This document shows positions 33,338 to 42,220 of a DNA stretch of 44,441 nt, piece by piece; positions within the stretch are counted from its first letter, which is position 1, and every line of letters starts with the position of its first letter. The DNA is taken from the NCBI GenBank assembly GCA_030550095.1, contig JAUQQA010000017.1, positions 1 through 44,441 on the forward strand. The letters are read 5' to 3'. The notes beneath the pieces are model-generated. The model made no database searches, was not told where the DNA came from, and worked only from the letters and a program-made list of their open reading frames with translations. Source of the DNA: Chloroflexota bacterium. Its GTDB lineage: Bacteria > Chloroflexota > Anaerolineae > J036 > Brachytrichaceae. Both the position numbers and the translations under genes were made by a program.

Positions 33338-34309
33338 TCAGCGGACCTCGATGCGAGCGCGCGGCTCGACGACTTCACCACTCCCTTTCATCAGCCCGAT
33401 TCCCTCTGCTTCCGCGCTCTTCCTTGCACCCTCATCAATGCGGATGCCGTACGCATACACGAGATATTCGCCGACATAGCCGCGCTCGACGAGCCGCCGT
33501 TGCCAGCCCTCCGAGCGCATCCGCTGCGCCCATGCACGCACTTCGCGTTGGCCCAGCCTTGCCTTCGCCTCGATCACGATCCACACTTGCCGCCCTTGTG
33601 GGTCTTCCGCGAGGAAGATCACGTCAATCTCGCCATCGAGCGCAAGCGGCACTGGGTCACGCAAGATGCGGTATCCCTTCCGTTCCAACACAGCAACCAC
33701 GACCCCTGCAGCTTCGTCTTCCAGGCTGGAGCCGATCACGTCGGTAAGCCTGCCGAACGCTTGACCAAGGTTGTCCACCTTTTTCTCCAGCCGATCAACC
33801 CGCGCTTCCAACCGATCCACCTTCTCGTCGGTTCGGCGCTGTGCCTCTTCAAGGCGATCAAAGCGCTGCTCAAGCCGGCGCTGTCCATCCTCAAGCCGCT
33901 CAACGCGTTGCTCAAGCCGGCGCTGTCCATCCTCAAGCCGCTCAACGCGCTGTTCGAGCTGACGCTGCCCTGCTTCAAGCTGCTCAAAGCGCTGCTCAAG
34001 CCGGCGCTGTGCTTCGGCAAGCGAGGCCATCGCCTCTTCGAGCAACTTCATCCGCTCCTCAGTCCGACGGCGGCTCTCAGCAACTTCCTCCTCCAAGCGA
34101 CCTACGCGCGCTTCGAGACGTTGCTGGCCCTCCACTAACATGCGTTGCGTCTCGGAGACCGTCTGCAATGTTTTCGAGAGCGTCTCGACAATGCTCGGCA
34201 GACGCAACAGATCCTCCGTCAGCACCAATTGCCGCAGCTCTTGGCGCCACTCTGGATGCTCATAAAGCGCTTCGATGATCGCGCGGAACTCGGGCAGACC
34301 AACTGGCAT
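33338..34309 (-). CDS. Coiled-coil protein with a C-terminal PD-(D/E)XK-like domain (DUF3782-like)
   Basis: This protein has 323 residues. A short helical N-terminus is followed by a long coiled coil (about residues 55-195) made of near-identical 14-residue units of the type RLEQRVERLEDGQR. The last third has ALDGEIDVIFLAED, then VWIVIEAKARLGQREV. This is the D...E-A-K arrangement of PD-(D/E)XK nuclease folds. Such proteins are common in cyanobacteria and Chloroflexota and have no settled role. The ATG at 34309 (MPVGLPEF) is used; the open frame upstream overlaps the glycosyltransferase gene and has no resemblance. Confidence 0.78.
   Translation of the reverse strand: MPVGLPEFRAIIEALYEHPEWRQELRQLVLTEDLLRLPSIVETLSKTLQTVSETQRMLVEGQQRLEARVGRLEEEVAESRRRTEERMKLLEEAMASLAEAQRRLEQRFEQLEAGQRQLEQRVERLEDGQRRLEQRVERLEDGQRRLEQRFDRLEEAQRRTDEKVDRLEARVDRLEKKVDNLGQAFGRLTDVIGSSLEDEAAGVVVAVLERKGYRILRDPVPLALDGEIDVIFLAEDPQGRQVWIVIEAKARLGQREVRAWAQRMRSEGWQRRLVERGYVGEYLVYAYGIRIDEGARKSAEAEGIGLMKGSGEVVEPRARIEVR
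33869..33950. repeat. Exact 40-bp tandem direct repeat, 42-bp period, inside the coiled-coil gene
   Basis: Copies lie at 33869-33908 and 33911-33950 and are identical. Weaker copies flank them. The 42-bp period equals 14 codons, so copy-number change keeps the frame and lengthens the coiled coil by two heptads. Confidence 0.85.
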
Positions 34310-34329
34310 GTTGCTTCGCTTTAGCGATT

Positions 34330-35790
34330 CTACCGCTCTCCCATTTTGCTCATCGCGAGCGACCGTAGCTGATCTGCTGCGACTGCGCCAAACCCAAGCG
34401 CGTAAAGCACGAGCGGCAACGCCGCAAACCAATCGGCGCGCCGCAGCGCAAGCGCCGCCGCCCAAGCGGTATAGCCGGCGAGCGCCAACTCCACAAGCGC
34501 AGTCCAATCCGCGCGCTGGGGCGCATACGGCGAACGCCGCAATGCGCCGCGCTTCGGCGTGCGATCGAACACGCCCGTGCGCCCATCGAACAAGGCGCTC
34601 GTCAACGCAACAGTGTTCGAGAGAGAAACACCCACACCAAGCATCAGCGCAAACGGCAACGCACGCAGCGTAGCTCCCCAGGGTTTGCCCTGCATGCGCT
34701 GCGCGACGACAAACGAGACGAGCGGCACAGCGCAGAGCGTGCTCATCACGCCCAGCCATGCAGGCAGCGCAACGTCTTGTCCGCTCACCCAACGCCACAT
34801 CAGCAGCGGCGCCGTGAACGCCGTGAGCGCAACCCAGACATGGACGAAGTAGCCCGCAAGATGAAACAGCACCGCCAGGCGATGCCACCAAGGCAAAGCG
34901 CTGCGCGTGATCTGAGGCAGCATCTTGCGCAACACCTGCGCCGTGCCCCGCGCCCAGCGCGCCTGCTGACGTTTGTAGCTCAACACATCCGCGGGGAGTT
35001 CGCTCGGAACGGCCACCTGTGGCAAGTAAACCCCACGCCACCCGCGCAGCTGCGCGCGATAACCAAGGTCAAGGTCCTCAGTTAAGGTGTCTGCCTGCCA
35101 CCCACCTGCGTCGAGGATGCACGCCCGACGCCACACCCCGGCAGAGCCGTTAAAGCTGATTGGGAGGCCGACGCTCGCGCGCGCGCGTTGCTCGATCTCA
35201 AAGTGCACATCGAGCATCAGCGCTTGGGCATGCGTCACGAGCGAGCCTTCAGCGTTGAGAAACGCCCAGCGCGTTTGCACAAAGCCAACGCGCGTGTCTG
35301 CAAAAACGGCTTCTTCGACGAGCACGCGCCGCAAGAAGTCGGGCGGCGGCACGAAGTCTGCATCGAAGATCGCAAGGAACTCATCGTCAGTGTGCTGAAG
35401 CCCCTCAGCAAGCGCACCTGCTTTAAACCCGGTGCGCACGCTGCGTTGGATCAGCTCCACGCGCACGCCCTGCGTGCGCAACTGCGCCGCCAACTGGCGC
35501 GCCAGGGTGCGCGTCTCGTCGTCGGAGTCGTCGAGCACTTGAATGCGGAAGCGATCGCGCGGGTACTCTTGCGCTGCAACCGCGCATAAGATGCGCTCCA
35601 CGACAGCACGCTCGTTGTAGAGGGGCACCTGCACAGTGACGCTGGGAAAAGTGTTTGCTTGCAGCCGAGATGACGGAGCAGACGCCGCGCGTGGCGCGCG
35701 CAGAAGCAAGAACAGCAGTGTGGCATGATATGCAGCGTGAAGCGCCAATGCGCACACCGCGAGGGCGTGCAGAGCCGCGATGAGGTCCAT
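34330..35790 (-). CDS. Family 2 glycosyltransferase, cellulose-synthase-like membrane protein
   Basis: This protein has 486 residues. An N-terminal membrane helix precedes a GT-A catalytic domain with VTVQVPLYNE, VLDDSDDETR, FDADFVPPPDF, TEDLDLGYR and QQARW (the QxxRW motif). All aspartates for sugar-nucleotide binding and catalysis are present. Four or more membrane helices follow (from about residue 300). It probably polymerises or transfers a sugar at the cytoplasmic membrane, for glycolipid or exopolysaccharide. No other polysaccharide genes are beside it, so the product is unknown. Confidence 0.9.
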   Translation of the reverse strand: MDLIAALHALAVCALALHAAYHATLLFLLLRAPRAASAPSSRLQANTFPSVTVQVPLYNERAVVERILCAVAAQEYPRDRFRIQVLDDSDDETRTLARQLAAQLRTQGVRVELIQRSVRTGFKAGALAEGLQHTDDEFLAIFDADFVPPPDFLRRVLVEEAVFADTRVGFVQTRWAFLNAEGSLVTHAQALMLDVHFEIEQRARASVGLPISFNGSAGVWRRACILDAGGWQADTLTEDLDLGYRAQLRGWRGVYLPQVAVPSELPADVLSYKRQQARWARGTAQVLRKMLPQITRSALPWWHRLAVLFHLAGYFVHVWVALTAFTAPLLMWRWVSGQDVALPAWLGVMSTLCAVPLVSFVVAQRMQGKPWGATLRALPFALMLGVGVSLSNTVALTSALFDGRTGVFDRTPKRGALRRSPYAPQRADWTALVELALAGYTAWAAALALRRADWFAALPLVLYALGFGAVAADQLRSLAMSKMGER

Positions 35791-35835
35791 CGAACAAAAT
35801 GAGAAGCGCGCTAAATCGAGGATGATCCCTAGCGC

Positions 35836-36372
35836 CTATCGTGGCTTGTCGAGGTCGTCCAGGTCAAGAGAGCTGAGGAAGTCTTTGAACGCGCCGAGGT
35901 CCTCGTCGTCCTCTGAGGCGCCTGGCTCAGCTGCAGCGGCGCGCGCTTCTGTCTCTTCTCCTGTTTCCTCCTCGAGCACGACAGCGTGCTGATTCATGAC
36001 CTCATCATCTACAAAAATGGGGCAACCCCAGCGCACAGCAATGGCGATCGCGTCGCTTGGGCGAGAGTCAATGCTGAGATCGCGCCCTTCTGCTGTGCGC
36101 ATGACGATGCGGGCGTAGTAAGTGTCCTCGCGCAACTCATTCACGATGACGTAGCGGATGTTGACCTCGAGCGCTTTGAGGATGTTCACGATGAGATCGT
36201 GCGTGAGCGGGCGCGGCACGTGCACCCCCGCAAGATGAATGCTGATCGAATCGGCCTCCGCTTGCCCAATGTAGATAGGCAAGTAACGATTTGCGGAAAC
36301 GTCTTTGAGCACCACAGCGCGGAATTGGTTGCGGGCGCTCATGCGAACGGATTCGATCTTCACCTCAACCAT
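35836..36372 (-). CDS. Bifunctional-nuclease-family protein (DUF151), copy A
   Basis: This protein has 178 residues. The DUF151 core covers residues 1-125: MVEVKIESVRMS, VLKDVSANRYLPIYIGQAEADSI, RPLTHDLIVNIL and DSRPSDAIAIAVRWGCPIFV. It is followed by an acidic tail ending DFLSSLDLDDLDKPR. Plant and bacterial relatives show DNase and RNase activity. ATG 36372 starts the family core; a GTG at 36381 overlapping the upstream stop is the alternative. It is coupled to copy B. Confidence 0.85.
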   Translation of the reverse strand: MVEVKIESVRMSARNQFRAVVLKDVSANRYLPIYIGQAEADSISIHLAGVHVPRPLTHDLIVNILKALEVNIRYVIVNELREDTYYARIVMRTAEGRDLSIDSRPSDAIAIAVRWGCPIFVDDEVMNQHAVVLEEETGEETEARAAAAEPGASEDDEDLGAFKDFLSSLDLDDLDKPR

Positions 36373-36377
36373 GGCAA

Positions 36378-36884
36378 TCACTCGTCCTTGTCTTTGCGCT
36401 CGAGGTCGTCGAGATCAAGCGAGCTGATGAACTCGTCGAACGCCTCTAACCCTTTCTCTTCTTCCTCTGGCGTCTCCTCAAACTCTGGAGGAATGACGCC
36501 AGCTTCGTCCATCACTTCTGGCGCTACGTAGATGGGGCTATCTAGGCGCACGGCAAGCGCAAGCGCGTCGCTCGGGCGCGCATCGAACGAAAATTCGCGT
36601 CCATTGGCTGCGATCACCACTTGGGCGTAGAAGTAGCCGTCGCGGAGCGCGTTGATCACAATACGCCGCAACGAGACGCGCAACTGGCTGATCAGGTTTG
36701 CCGCGAGATCGTGCGTCATCGGTCGTGGAAACTGTTCGCCGTTGAGGTGAGTGTAGATCGCATCTCCTTCTGGGCGACCGATGAAGATGGGTAAGCGACG
36801 TTTTCCTCCTCGCTCGCGCAGGATCACCACCTGCGTTGTGCTCATGAGGCTGATCCGCACGCTTTCGATGAACGCCTCGATCAT
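36378..36884 (-). CDS. Bifunctional-nuclease-family protein (DUF151), copy B
   Basis: This 168-residue protein is paralogous to copy A. It shows FIESVRISLMSTTQVVILRE, RRLPIFIGRPEGDAI, RPMTHDLAANLI and DARPSDALALAVRLDSPIYV, then an acidic tail ending EFISSLDLDDLERK. The shared tail motif suggests a common partner or a dimer of the two copies. It lies 68 bases after the FecR-like gene. Confidence 0.85.
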   Translation of the reverse strand: MIEAFIESVRISLMSTTQVVILRERGGKRRLPIFIGRPEGDAIYTHLNGEQFPRPMTHDLAANLISQLRVSLRRIVINALRDGYFYAQVVIAANGREFSFDARPSDALALAVRLDSPIYVAPEVMDEAGVIPPEFEETPEEEEKGLEAFDEFISSLDLDDLERKDKDE

Positions 36885-36952
36885 CGTGGTTTTTAAGGAT
36901 TATACGCCGCCCGAGCTTGCTGAGAGAGGCGCTGCGTCTTCTCGCTGTGCCC

Positions 36953-38209
36953 TCATTCTTGCAGCAGCAACTCAACGCGGTTGATCTGGGTGCGGACGGC
37001 GTGCCCCTCAGCATAGATCGAGATGGCGCGCAGGATTTGCATATCCGGGATGAGCGCCAAGAGGTTGCCCGACTCAAACGGCGGCTCGGGTGCGTTGAGT
37101 CGGCGGGCGATGTGCTTGTTTTGCGGGTTGGAGCGGATGTAGTCGGGGAGTGTTGTGCCGCTCGGCGTGCCCACCGCGTAGAACCCTTGAATCCAGAACG
37201 CATCGCGCCCATCGCGGGTGCGGTAATCGAGCCGCACCATGAGAGGACATTCGCTGCCTTCGCCGCCGCAAACTGGGATCTCCTGGTAAAGGATGCGAAA
37301 GTCTATCCGCAGCTGCAACGAGCGACGGTCCACGACGTTCTCGTTAATGATCTGGCGCACGCCCGTGCGCCCCCAACTGATGCCGCTGCCCACGCGCTCG
37401 AGGAACAAGGCAGGGCGCCCGTTGACCTCGCGGACCGTGACTGTGCCCGTGACGGTGCTCCCTTGAATGACGAGCGTTTCGATCTCCCAGTCGCGCGTGA
37501 GCGGGGCTGTGAAGGTGCCGTTGCGGATGAGGTTGCGCACGGGGGGCAACACGCCTGCTAGTCCACCCTCGCGCGCAATCAATGTGCGCTGCCCAGTGCC
37601 CAGTCGAATGCTCTGCTGCCCATCAGCGGTGGCGACGCGCGCAGCGCCCTCAGCGACAAACACGCGCAGTTCCTCTGGCGTGCGCTCAACCGAGTAAGCG
37701 CCTGGTGTTTCGATGAACACTGCGCCAAGCGAACTCGTGAACTGGAGCAAGAAGTCGCGCTCAGGCGGCGCCTCGACGACGACCTGTAGGCGTCCCTGTT
37801 CCAACGCAAACGCAAACACATCAGCGCGATTGGCAATCGCGAAACGCTTGTAGCGCGCCTGCTCGATGCGCAGGCGCGTGTCGGCATATAGCTGCACGTT
37901 GAGCACGGGGCGCTCGCCGCCAGCATCGCCAATGGTGAGCAGCCCAACGGATTCAGGGCCGGCGATGAGCGTCGTGCCTTCCTCCACAGGCCTGCCCTCA
38001 AGCGCGACAACGCGCGCGTCGCGTTCTTGCTCAAAGCGGGAGAAGGTCTTCAGGATGCCAGCGCGCAGGCGCACGTCCATGCGCGCCTCGACCGTGGCGC
38101 TGTTGATCAGCGCCCAGGCGCTCGCGGGCACGCCCACAGCGAGCACGCAGCATGTGAACAACGCGGCGAAGAGGATCAGCCAAGCGCGGCGCTCTGGCGT
38201 GCTCCACAT
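36953..38209 (-). CDS. Membrane-anchored FecR-like protein, function unknown
   Basis: This protein has 418 residues. One N-terminal membrane helix (about residues 9-34) is followed by a beta-rich outer domain with FecR-like repeats: ADTRLRIEQARY, FALEQGRLQVVVEAP, then TPGAYSVERTPEELRVFVAEGAARV. The C-terminal half (from about 225, RNGTFTAPLTRDWEI) resembles a jelly-roll carbohydrate-binding module. No sigma-factor partner is adjacent, so a signalling role is not supported. It follows accC by 6 bases. Confidence 0.75.
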   Translation of the reverse strand: MWSTPERRAWLILFAALFTCCVLAVGVPASAWALINSATVEARMDVRLRAGILKTFSRFEQERDARVVALEGRPVEEGTTLIAGPESVGLLTIGDAGGERPVLNVQLYADTRLRIEQARYKRFAIANRADVFAFALEQGRLQVVVEAPPERDFLLQFTSSLGAVFIETPGAYSVERTPEELRVFVAEGAARVATADGQQSIRLGTGQRTLIAREGGLAGVLPPVRNLIRNGTFTAPLTRDWEIETLVIQGSTVTGTVTVREVNGRPALFLERVGSGISWGRTGVRQIINENVVDRRSLQLRIDFRILYQEIPVCGGEGSECPLMVRLDYRTRDGRDAFWIQGFYAVGTPSGTTLPDYIRSNPQNKHIARRLNAPEPPFESGNLLALIPDMQILRAISIYAEGHAVRTQINRVELLLQE

Positions 38210-38215
38210 GCTTCT

Positions 38216-39727
38216 TCACCAGCGACGCAGCCCCCAGCGCCACGGCGAAATCCCGCCCACTTCGGCACGCTCGATGTGCTCGGCGGCTTGCCGCCCTTGT
38301 TGGTGAGCAATCATCGTGGCAACCAGCGCGGCAACCTCGCTGTAGCCGGGGTCCTCTTCCTCGAGCATGAAGCGGTCTTCGACGAAGCGCGTGTCGAACT
38401 GCCCAGCTTGAAAGCGCGTGGAGCGAAAGAGCTGCTGGTGGAACGGCACATTGGTCTTGACGCCCATGATGCGAAACTCGTTCAGCGCGCGGCGCATGCG
38501 CAACAGCGCCTCAGCACGCGTGTCGCCCCAGGCGATCAGCTTGGCGATGAGCGAGTCGTAGTAGGGCGTGATCTCGTAGCCTTCATACACGCCACTCTCC
38601 ACGCGCACGCCAGGACCTGTGGGGAAGTGAATGCGCGTGATCTTGCCTGTGCTCGGCATGAAGTTTGCGAAGGGGTCTTCGGCGTTGATGCGACATTCGA
38701 TCGCCCAACCGTTGATTTGAATGTCCTCTTGGCGGTAACGCAGCTTGCGCCCACGGGCGATGCGGATTTGTTCCTTCACGATGTCCACGCCGGTCACGCG
38801 CTCTGTGACGGGATGCTCGACTTGCAGGCGTGTGTTCATCTCCATGAAGTAAAAGTTGCCGTTTTTGTCGAGCAGGAACTCAATGGTGCCAGCGTTGACG
38901 TAGTTCACCGCCTGCGCCGCGCGCACCGCCATCTCGCCCATCTTAGCGCGCAGCTCTGGGGTGAGCGCAGGCGAAGGTGCCTCTTCGACCAACTTTTGGC
39001 GCCGACGTTGCAGGCTGCACTCGCGCTCGCCGAGGTGGATGATGTTGCCGTGGTGGTCGCCGAGGATTTGAAACTCGATGTGCCGCGCGTTCTCCACCAA
39101 CTTCTCCAGATACACTGAGCCGTCGCCGAAGGCGCTCTCCGCCTCGCGGCGGGCGCTCTTCAGCAACGCTGGCATCTCCTCGAGGCTGTGCACTTCGCGC
39201 TGCCCTTTGCCGCCGCCGCCTGCGCTGGCTTTGATCAGCAGTGGAAAGCCGATCTTCGGCGCAAGGCGCAGCAGATCATCGTCGCTAAGGTCGGCTTCGC
39301 CCTCTGTGCCCGGCACGACGGGCACACCTGCCTTCTGCACCGTCGCGCGCGCTACTGCCTTATCGCCCATCTTAGCGATGGAGGTTGGTGAGGGACCGAT
39401 GAAGACGATGCCCGCGTCGGCGCAGGCCTGCGCAAAATCTTCGCGCTCGGCGAGAAAGCCATAGCCGGGGTGAATGGCATCGGCGCCAGATTTGCGCGCC
39501 ACGTCAATGAGTTTGTCAATGCGCAGGTAGGAATCGCGCGAGGGCGGCGGACCGATGTGATACGCTTCGTCGGCAAGGCGCACGTGCAGCGCGTTGCGAT
39601 CGACGTCGGAATACACCGCCACTGTGCCGATGCCCAGCTCTTGGCAAGCGCGGATGATGCGCACAGCGATCTCACCGCGGTTGGCGATGAGGACCTTGCG
39701 GAACATGCGAGGAGCTTGTGTGCTCAT
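38216..39727 (-). CDS. accC: Biotin carboxylase subunit of a biotin-dependent carboxylase
   Basis: This 503-residue enzyme carboxylates biotin with ATP and bicarbonate. Motifs are [38 protein letters not shown], the glycine loop [67 protein letters not shown] and [13 protein letters not shown]. It could serve acetyl-CoA, propionyl-CoA or pyruvate carboxylase; no biotin-carrier or transferase gene is nearby. The loop usually reads GGGGRGMR, so K and Q here are slight departures. ATG 39727 is used; ATG 39706 is the alternative. Confidence 0.93.
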   Translation of the reverse strand: MSTQAPRMFRKVLIANRGEIAVRIIRACQELGIGTVAVYSDVDRNALHVRLADEAYHIGPPPSRDSYLRIDKLIDVARKSGADAIHPGYGFLAEREDFAQACADAGIVFIGPSPTSIAKMGDKAVARATVQKAGVPVVPGTEGEADLSDDDLLRLAPKIGFPLLIKASAGGGGKGQREVHSLEEMPALLKSARREAESAFGDGSVYLEKLVENARHIEFQILGDHHGNIIHLGERECSLQRRRQKLVEEAPSPALTPELRAKMGEMAVRAAQAVNYVNAGTIEFLLDKNGNFYFMEMNTRLQVEHPVTERVTGVDIVKEQIRIARGRKLRYRQEDIQINGWAIECRINAEDPFANFMPSTGKITRIHFPTGPGVRVESGVYEGYEITPYYDSLIAKLIAWGDTRAEALLRMRRALNEFRIMGVKTNVPFHQQLFRSTRFQAGQFDTRFVEDRFMLEEEDPGYSEVAALVATMIAHQQGRQAAEHIERAEVGGISPWRWGLRRW

Positions 39728-39741
39728 GATGCCAATCGGGC

Positions 39742-39747
39742 AGTATA
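39742..39747 (-). promoter_or_regulatory. -10 box upstream of accC
   Basis: TATACT on the minus strand is the strongest -10 match near accC. The start would leave a leader of about 7 bases and no ribosome-binding site. No convincing -35 box is seen. Confidence 0.4.
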
Positions 39748-39778
39748 GCAAGCTAGCGTGACGCAACTCCGTGCCACG

Positions 39779-40621
39779 CTACGCCGCCAAAAAGCGCTCC
39801 ACCGATTGCGCCAAGCTCAGCTCGCCTGCGAGCACAGCGCGCTCATACTGCTGCGCCCAACTGTAAATCTGCCCGCGCGCCAATTGCAGCTCGCGCAAGA
39901 TCAAGCGCGCCAACGGCCCAGCGCCTTCCAGGAAGCCCGTCTCGTAGAAGTCGCGCTCGGCTTGGGCGCGGTCATACTCCAAGCGCACGATCGCGCCATG
40001 CCAACGGTCGTGGTGCCAGGTGAGCTGCGCATAGCTTGCGCGCGGGTCGCCATCGAACGGCAACCCCACAGCGCCTGCGTTCACCACCAACATCTCGCCC
40101 ACTTCGCGCACGAGCGGCTGGTGCGTATGTCCCACGCAGAACACCGCAGGCAGCGGTGTGCCCGCCTTGGCGCGCATCTCTGCTGCGGTGCTGAAGGGGT
40201 AGATTCCCTCACGCGTGCCGAGCATGGAACCATGCGCCGCGCGCACGGGCCAGCGCACATGCCCGTTGAGGGCCAGCTCCAGCGAGAACGGCAACACGCG
40301 CAGCGCCTGCACTGCCTCCGCGCCGAGCTGTTCCATCGTCCAGCGCGAGACGCGCATGATCTCAGCCTTCGGGCCCTCAAGCGGCGCAGAGGGGGAGGCT
40401 TGCTCCAACACGTACTCCTCATGATTGCCGAGCAGCACGCGCCAACCCTCGCGATCGCGCTGCTCGCGGATGAGTTGCCAACATTCGCGCGAGCGCGGTC
40501 CACGGTTGACGATGTCGCCCAACACCAACACAAAATCGGGGCGCCAGTGCTCGAGGTGATTGAGCACGGCACAAAGCGCGGGGTAGTTGCCGTGAATGTC
40601 GGAGAGGATCGCGATCTTCAT
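39779..40621 (-). CDS. Calcineurin-like metallophosphoesterase
   Basis: This 280-residue protein has all metal motifs of the family in order: SDIHGNYPA, GDIVNRGP, LLGNHEEY, a central histidine (AAHGS) and GHTHQP. These ligate two metal ions. YfcE/ApaH-like members hydrolyse phosphodiesters or dinucleotides; the natural substrate is unknown. The ATG overlaps the mazG stop as ATGA, so the two are co-translated. Both could act on nucleotides, but that is inference from position. Confidence 0.88.
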   Translation of the reverse strand: MKIAILSDIHGNYPALCAVLNHLEHWRPDFVLVLGDIVNRGPRSRECWQLIREQRDREGWRVLLGNHEEYVLEQASPSAPLEGPKAEIMRVSRWTMEQLGAEAVQALRVLPFSLELALNGHVRWPVRAAHGSMLGTREGIYPFSTAAEMRAKAGTPLPAVFCVGHTHQPLVREVGEMLVVNAGAVGLPFDGDPRASYAQLTWHHDRWHGAIVRLEYDRAQAERDFYETGFLEGAGPLARLILRELQLARGQIYSWAQQYERAVLAGELSLAQSVERFLAA

Positions 40622-42090
40622 CGCGTGGCGTCAGCAGCAGCGAGGGTCTTCGATTCTTGCCAAAGTGCAAGCAAAGCCTCGCGCGAGAGCGTGCTCAAGG
40701 TGATGCCGCGCGCCCGTGCGAGGCGCTCCAGCGCGCGAAAGCGCTGGGCGAATTTTTGGTTTGCCTCGCGCGTCGCAGCCTCCAGATCAACGCCATAGCC
40801 CTCCGCCCAAGCCGCGATCGCAAGGATGAGATCGCCGAATTCTTCGGCGCGTTGCGTGGTGCTTTCGGCGTTGGTGATCTCCTCGAGTTCCTCGCGCACC
40901 TTGCCCAAGCGCTCGGCGAGGGTCTGCCACCGGAATCCTGCACGCTCAGCGCGATGGATCAGCTTCTGTGCCTGCGCCAACGCGGGCAGGGCTGGTGGAA
41001 TCCCATCGAGCGCTGAGCTGTCTTCTGCTTGTTGCGCGCGTTCGCGTTGCTTGATCGCGTGCCAATTGTTCAGCACCTCTTCGGCTGTGCGCGCGACGGC
41101 CTCGCCAAACACGTGGGGGTGCCGACGCTTGAGCTTGGCGATCACGTGGGCGATGCAATCGCTCATGCGGAAGGTCTCGCTCTCGGTGGCGATCTGCGCT
41201 TGCATCACCACGTTGAGCAGCAGGTCACCCAATTCTTCTTTGAGCGCCTGCCAGTCCTCGGCATCAATGGCGGTGAGCACCTCGTAGGTCTCCTCCAGCA
41301 ACGTCGCGCGCAGCGATTCGTGGGTCTGCTCCCGATCCCAGGGGCAGCCCTCTGGCGCGCGCAAGTGCGCCACGATCTCCTGCAAGGCTTCAAAGCTGCC
41401 CGGCTGCGGCAGCGGCGGCACGTAAAGCGTGGTGAGGTGATCGAAGCGGTCGGCGTGGTCCAGCTCATGTAGCGGCACGCGCTCCACATGGCGATCGCGC
41501 ACCACCCACACAGGATGTTGCGGCGCGTACTGATTCATCAACGTCAGCTTCACGTCAGAGGCGATCAGCCGCGAGTACACTTGTGCGATGAGCGCAGGTT
41601 GATCTGGATTCAACGGTGGGTGGTGCGCTGTGGCAAGCTCCAGCGCATCACACACCTGCAAGCCACGCAGCGGGTCAAGCCCATCGGCGCCAAACGCCGA
41701 GTGCGCAGCCAAAGCCTGCAACGTGCTCTCGACAAAGCTCACGCCAGCAACCACGCGAACCGCAATGCCGCGTTGGCGCGCCTGGCTGAGGATAAGACTG
41801 CTTGTCGCCTCGCCAACCAATGGATGCCCTGGCACAGCATACATGACTTCTCCCTCGCGCTCCACCGCTGCGAGGACCTCGGCTGCGATCGCGCGATACA
41901 CGCTTTCAAAGTCCTCCTCCTGCTCGTAGAGCGCGTCAAAGCTACGCAAGATGAGGTGCGCAGGCAGGGCGTCAACGGTGGGATGGCGCCGCGTGCGCAA
42001 GTAGAGCACGCGCGCCTTCTCGAGCACCATCCACGCTTCGCGCGTGAGCAAGGCGGGGTCGCCAGGACCAAGACCAAGCAGCGTGATCAC
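40618..42090 (-). CDS. mazG: MazG nucleotide pyrophosphohydrolase with N-terminal tetrapyrrole-methylase-like domain
   Basis: This is a 490-residue YabN-like fusion. Residues 1 to about 230 form a methylase-like fold: LLGLGPGDPALLTREA, YAVPGHPLVGEAT, RVVAGVSFVEST. Residues from about 245 hold MazG: LRAPEGCPWDREQTHESLR, LLEETYEVLTAID, EELGDLLLNVVMQAQIA, and a second set, EELEEI and EEFGDLILAIAAWA. The family hydrolyses NTPs, including damaged ones. The start is GTG 42090. No ribosome site is seen, but TAAGAT lies 15 bases upstream. Confidence 0.92.
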   Translation of the reverse strand: MITLLGLGPGDPALLTREAWMVLEKARVLYLRTRRHPTVDALPAHLILRSFDALYEQEEDFESVYRAIAAEVLAAVEREGEVMYAVPGHPLVGEATSSLILSQARQRGIAVRVVAGVSFVESTLQALAAHSAFGADGLDPLRGLQVCDALELATAHHPPLNPDQPALIAQVYSRLIASDVKLTLMNQYAPQHPVWVVRDRHVERVPLHELDHADRFDHLTTLYVPPLPQPGSFEALQEIVAHLRAPEGCPWDREQTHESLRATLLEETYEVLTAIDAEDWQALKEELGDLLLNVVMQAQIATESETFRMSDCIAHVIAKLKRRHPHVFGEAVARTAEEVLNNWHAIKQRERAQQAEDSSALDGIPPALPALAQAQKLIHRAERAGFRWQTLAERLGKVREELEEITNAESTTQRAEEFGDLILAIAAWAEGYGVDLEAATREANQKFAQRFRALERLARARGITLSTLSREALLALWQESKTLAAADATR

Positions 42091-42129
42091 GAGAGGTCTG
42101 CTGAAATCTTAAAGGCTGATGCGTTTAAC

Positions 42130-42157
42130 TTGCCGTAAGGATGCGCACCGCTACAAT
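42130..42157 (+). promoter_or_regulatory. Predicted promoter of the ftsH-like gene
   Basis: TTGCCG (42130-42135) and TACAAT (42152-42157) are separated by 16 bases. An AAGGAG site lies about 12 bases before the ATG at 42221. Confidence 0.5.
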
Positions 42158-42220
42158 CGCGCAAAGGACCTATCGCTCGATTATAGCGACGGCAATCTGT
42201 GGTGAAGGAGTTGTTGAACG

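Noticed and set aside
33869-33950. Direct repeats that might suggest a CRISPR array
   Set aside because: They are in frame within a coiled-coil gene, 42 bases apart with almost no spacer, and continue as degenerate coding repeats. No CRISPR array was found anywhere in the window.
38027-39118. 363-codon open frame antisense to accC and the FecR-like gene
   Set aside because: It crosses two real genes and has no motif or start signal.
39758-40798. 346-codon open frame antisense to the phosphoesterase and mazG
   Set aside because: The minus-strand genes carry complete metal and substrate motifs; the plus-strand frame does not resemble a protein family.
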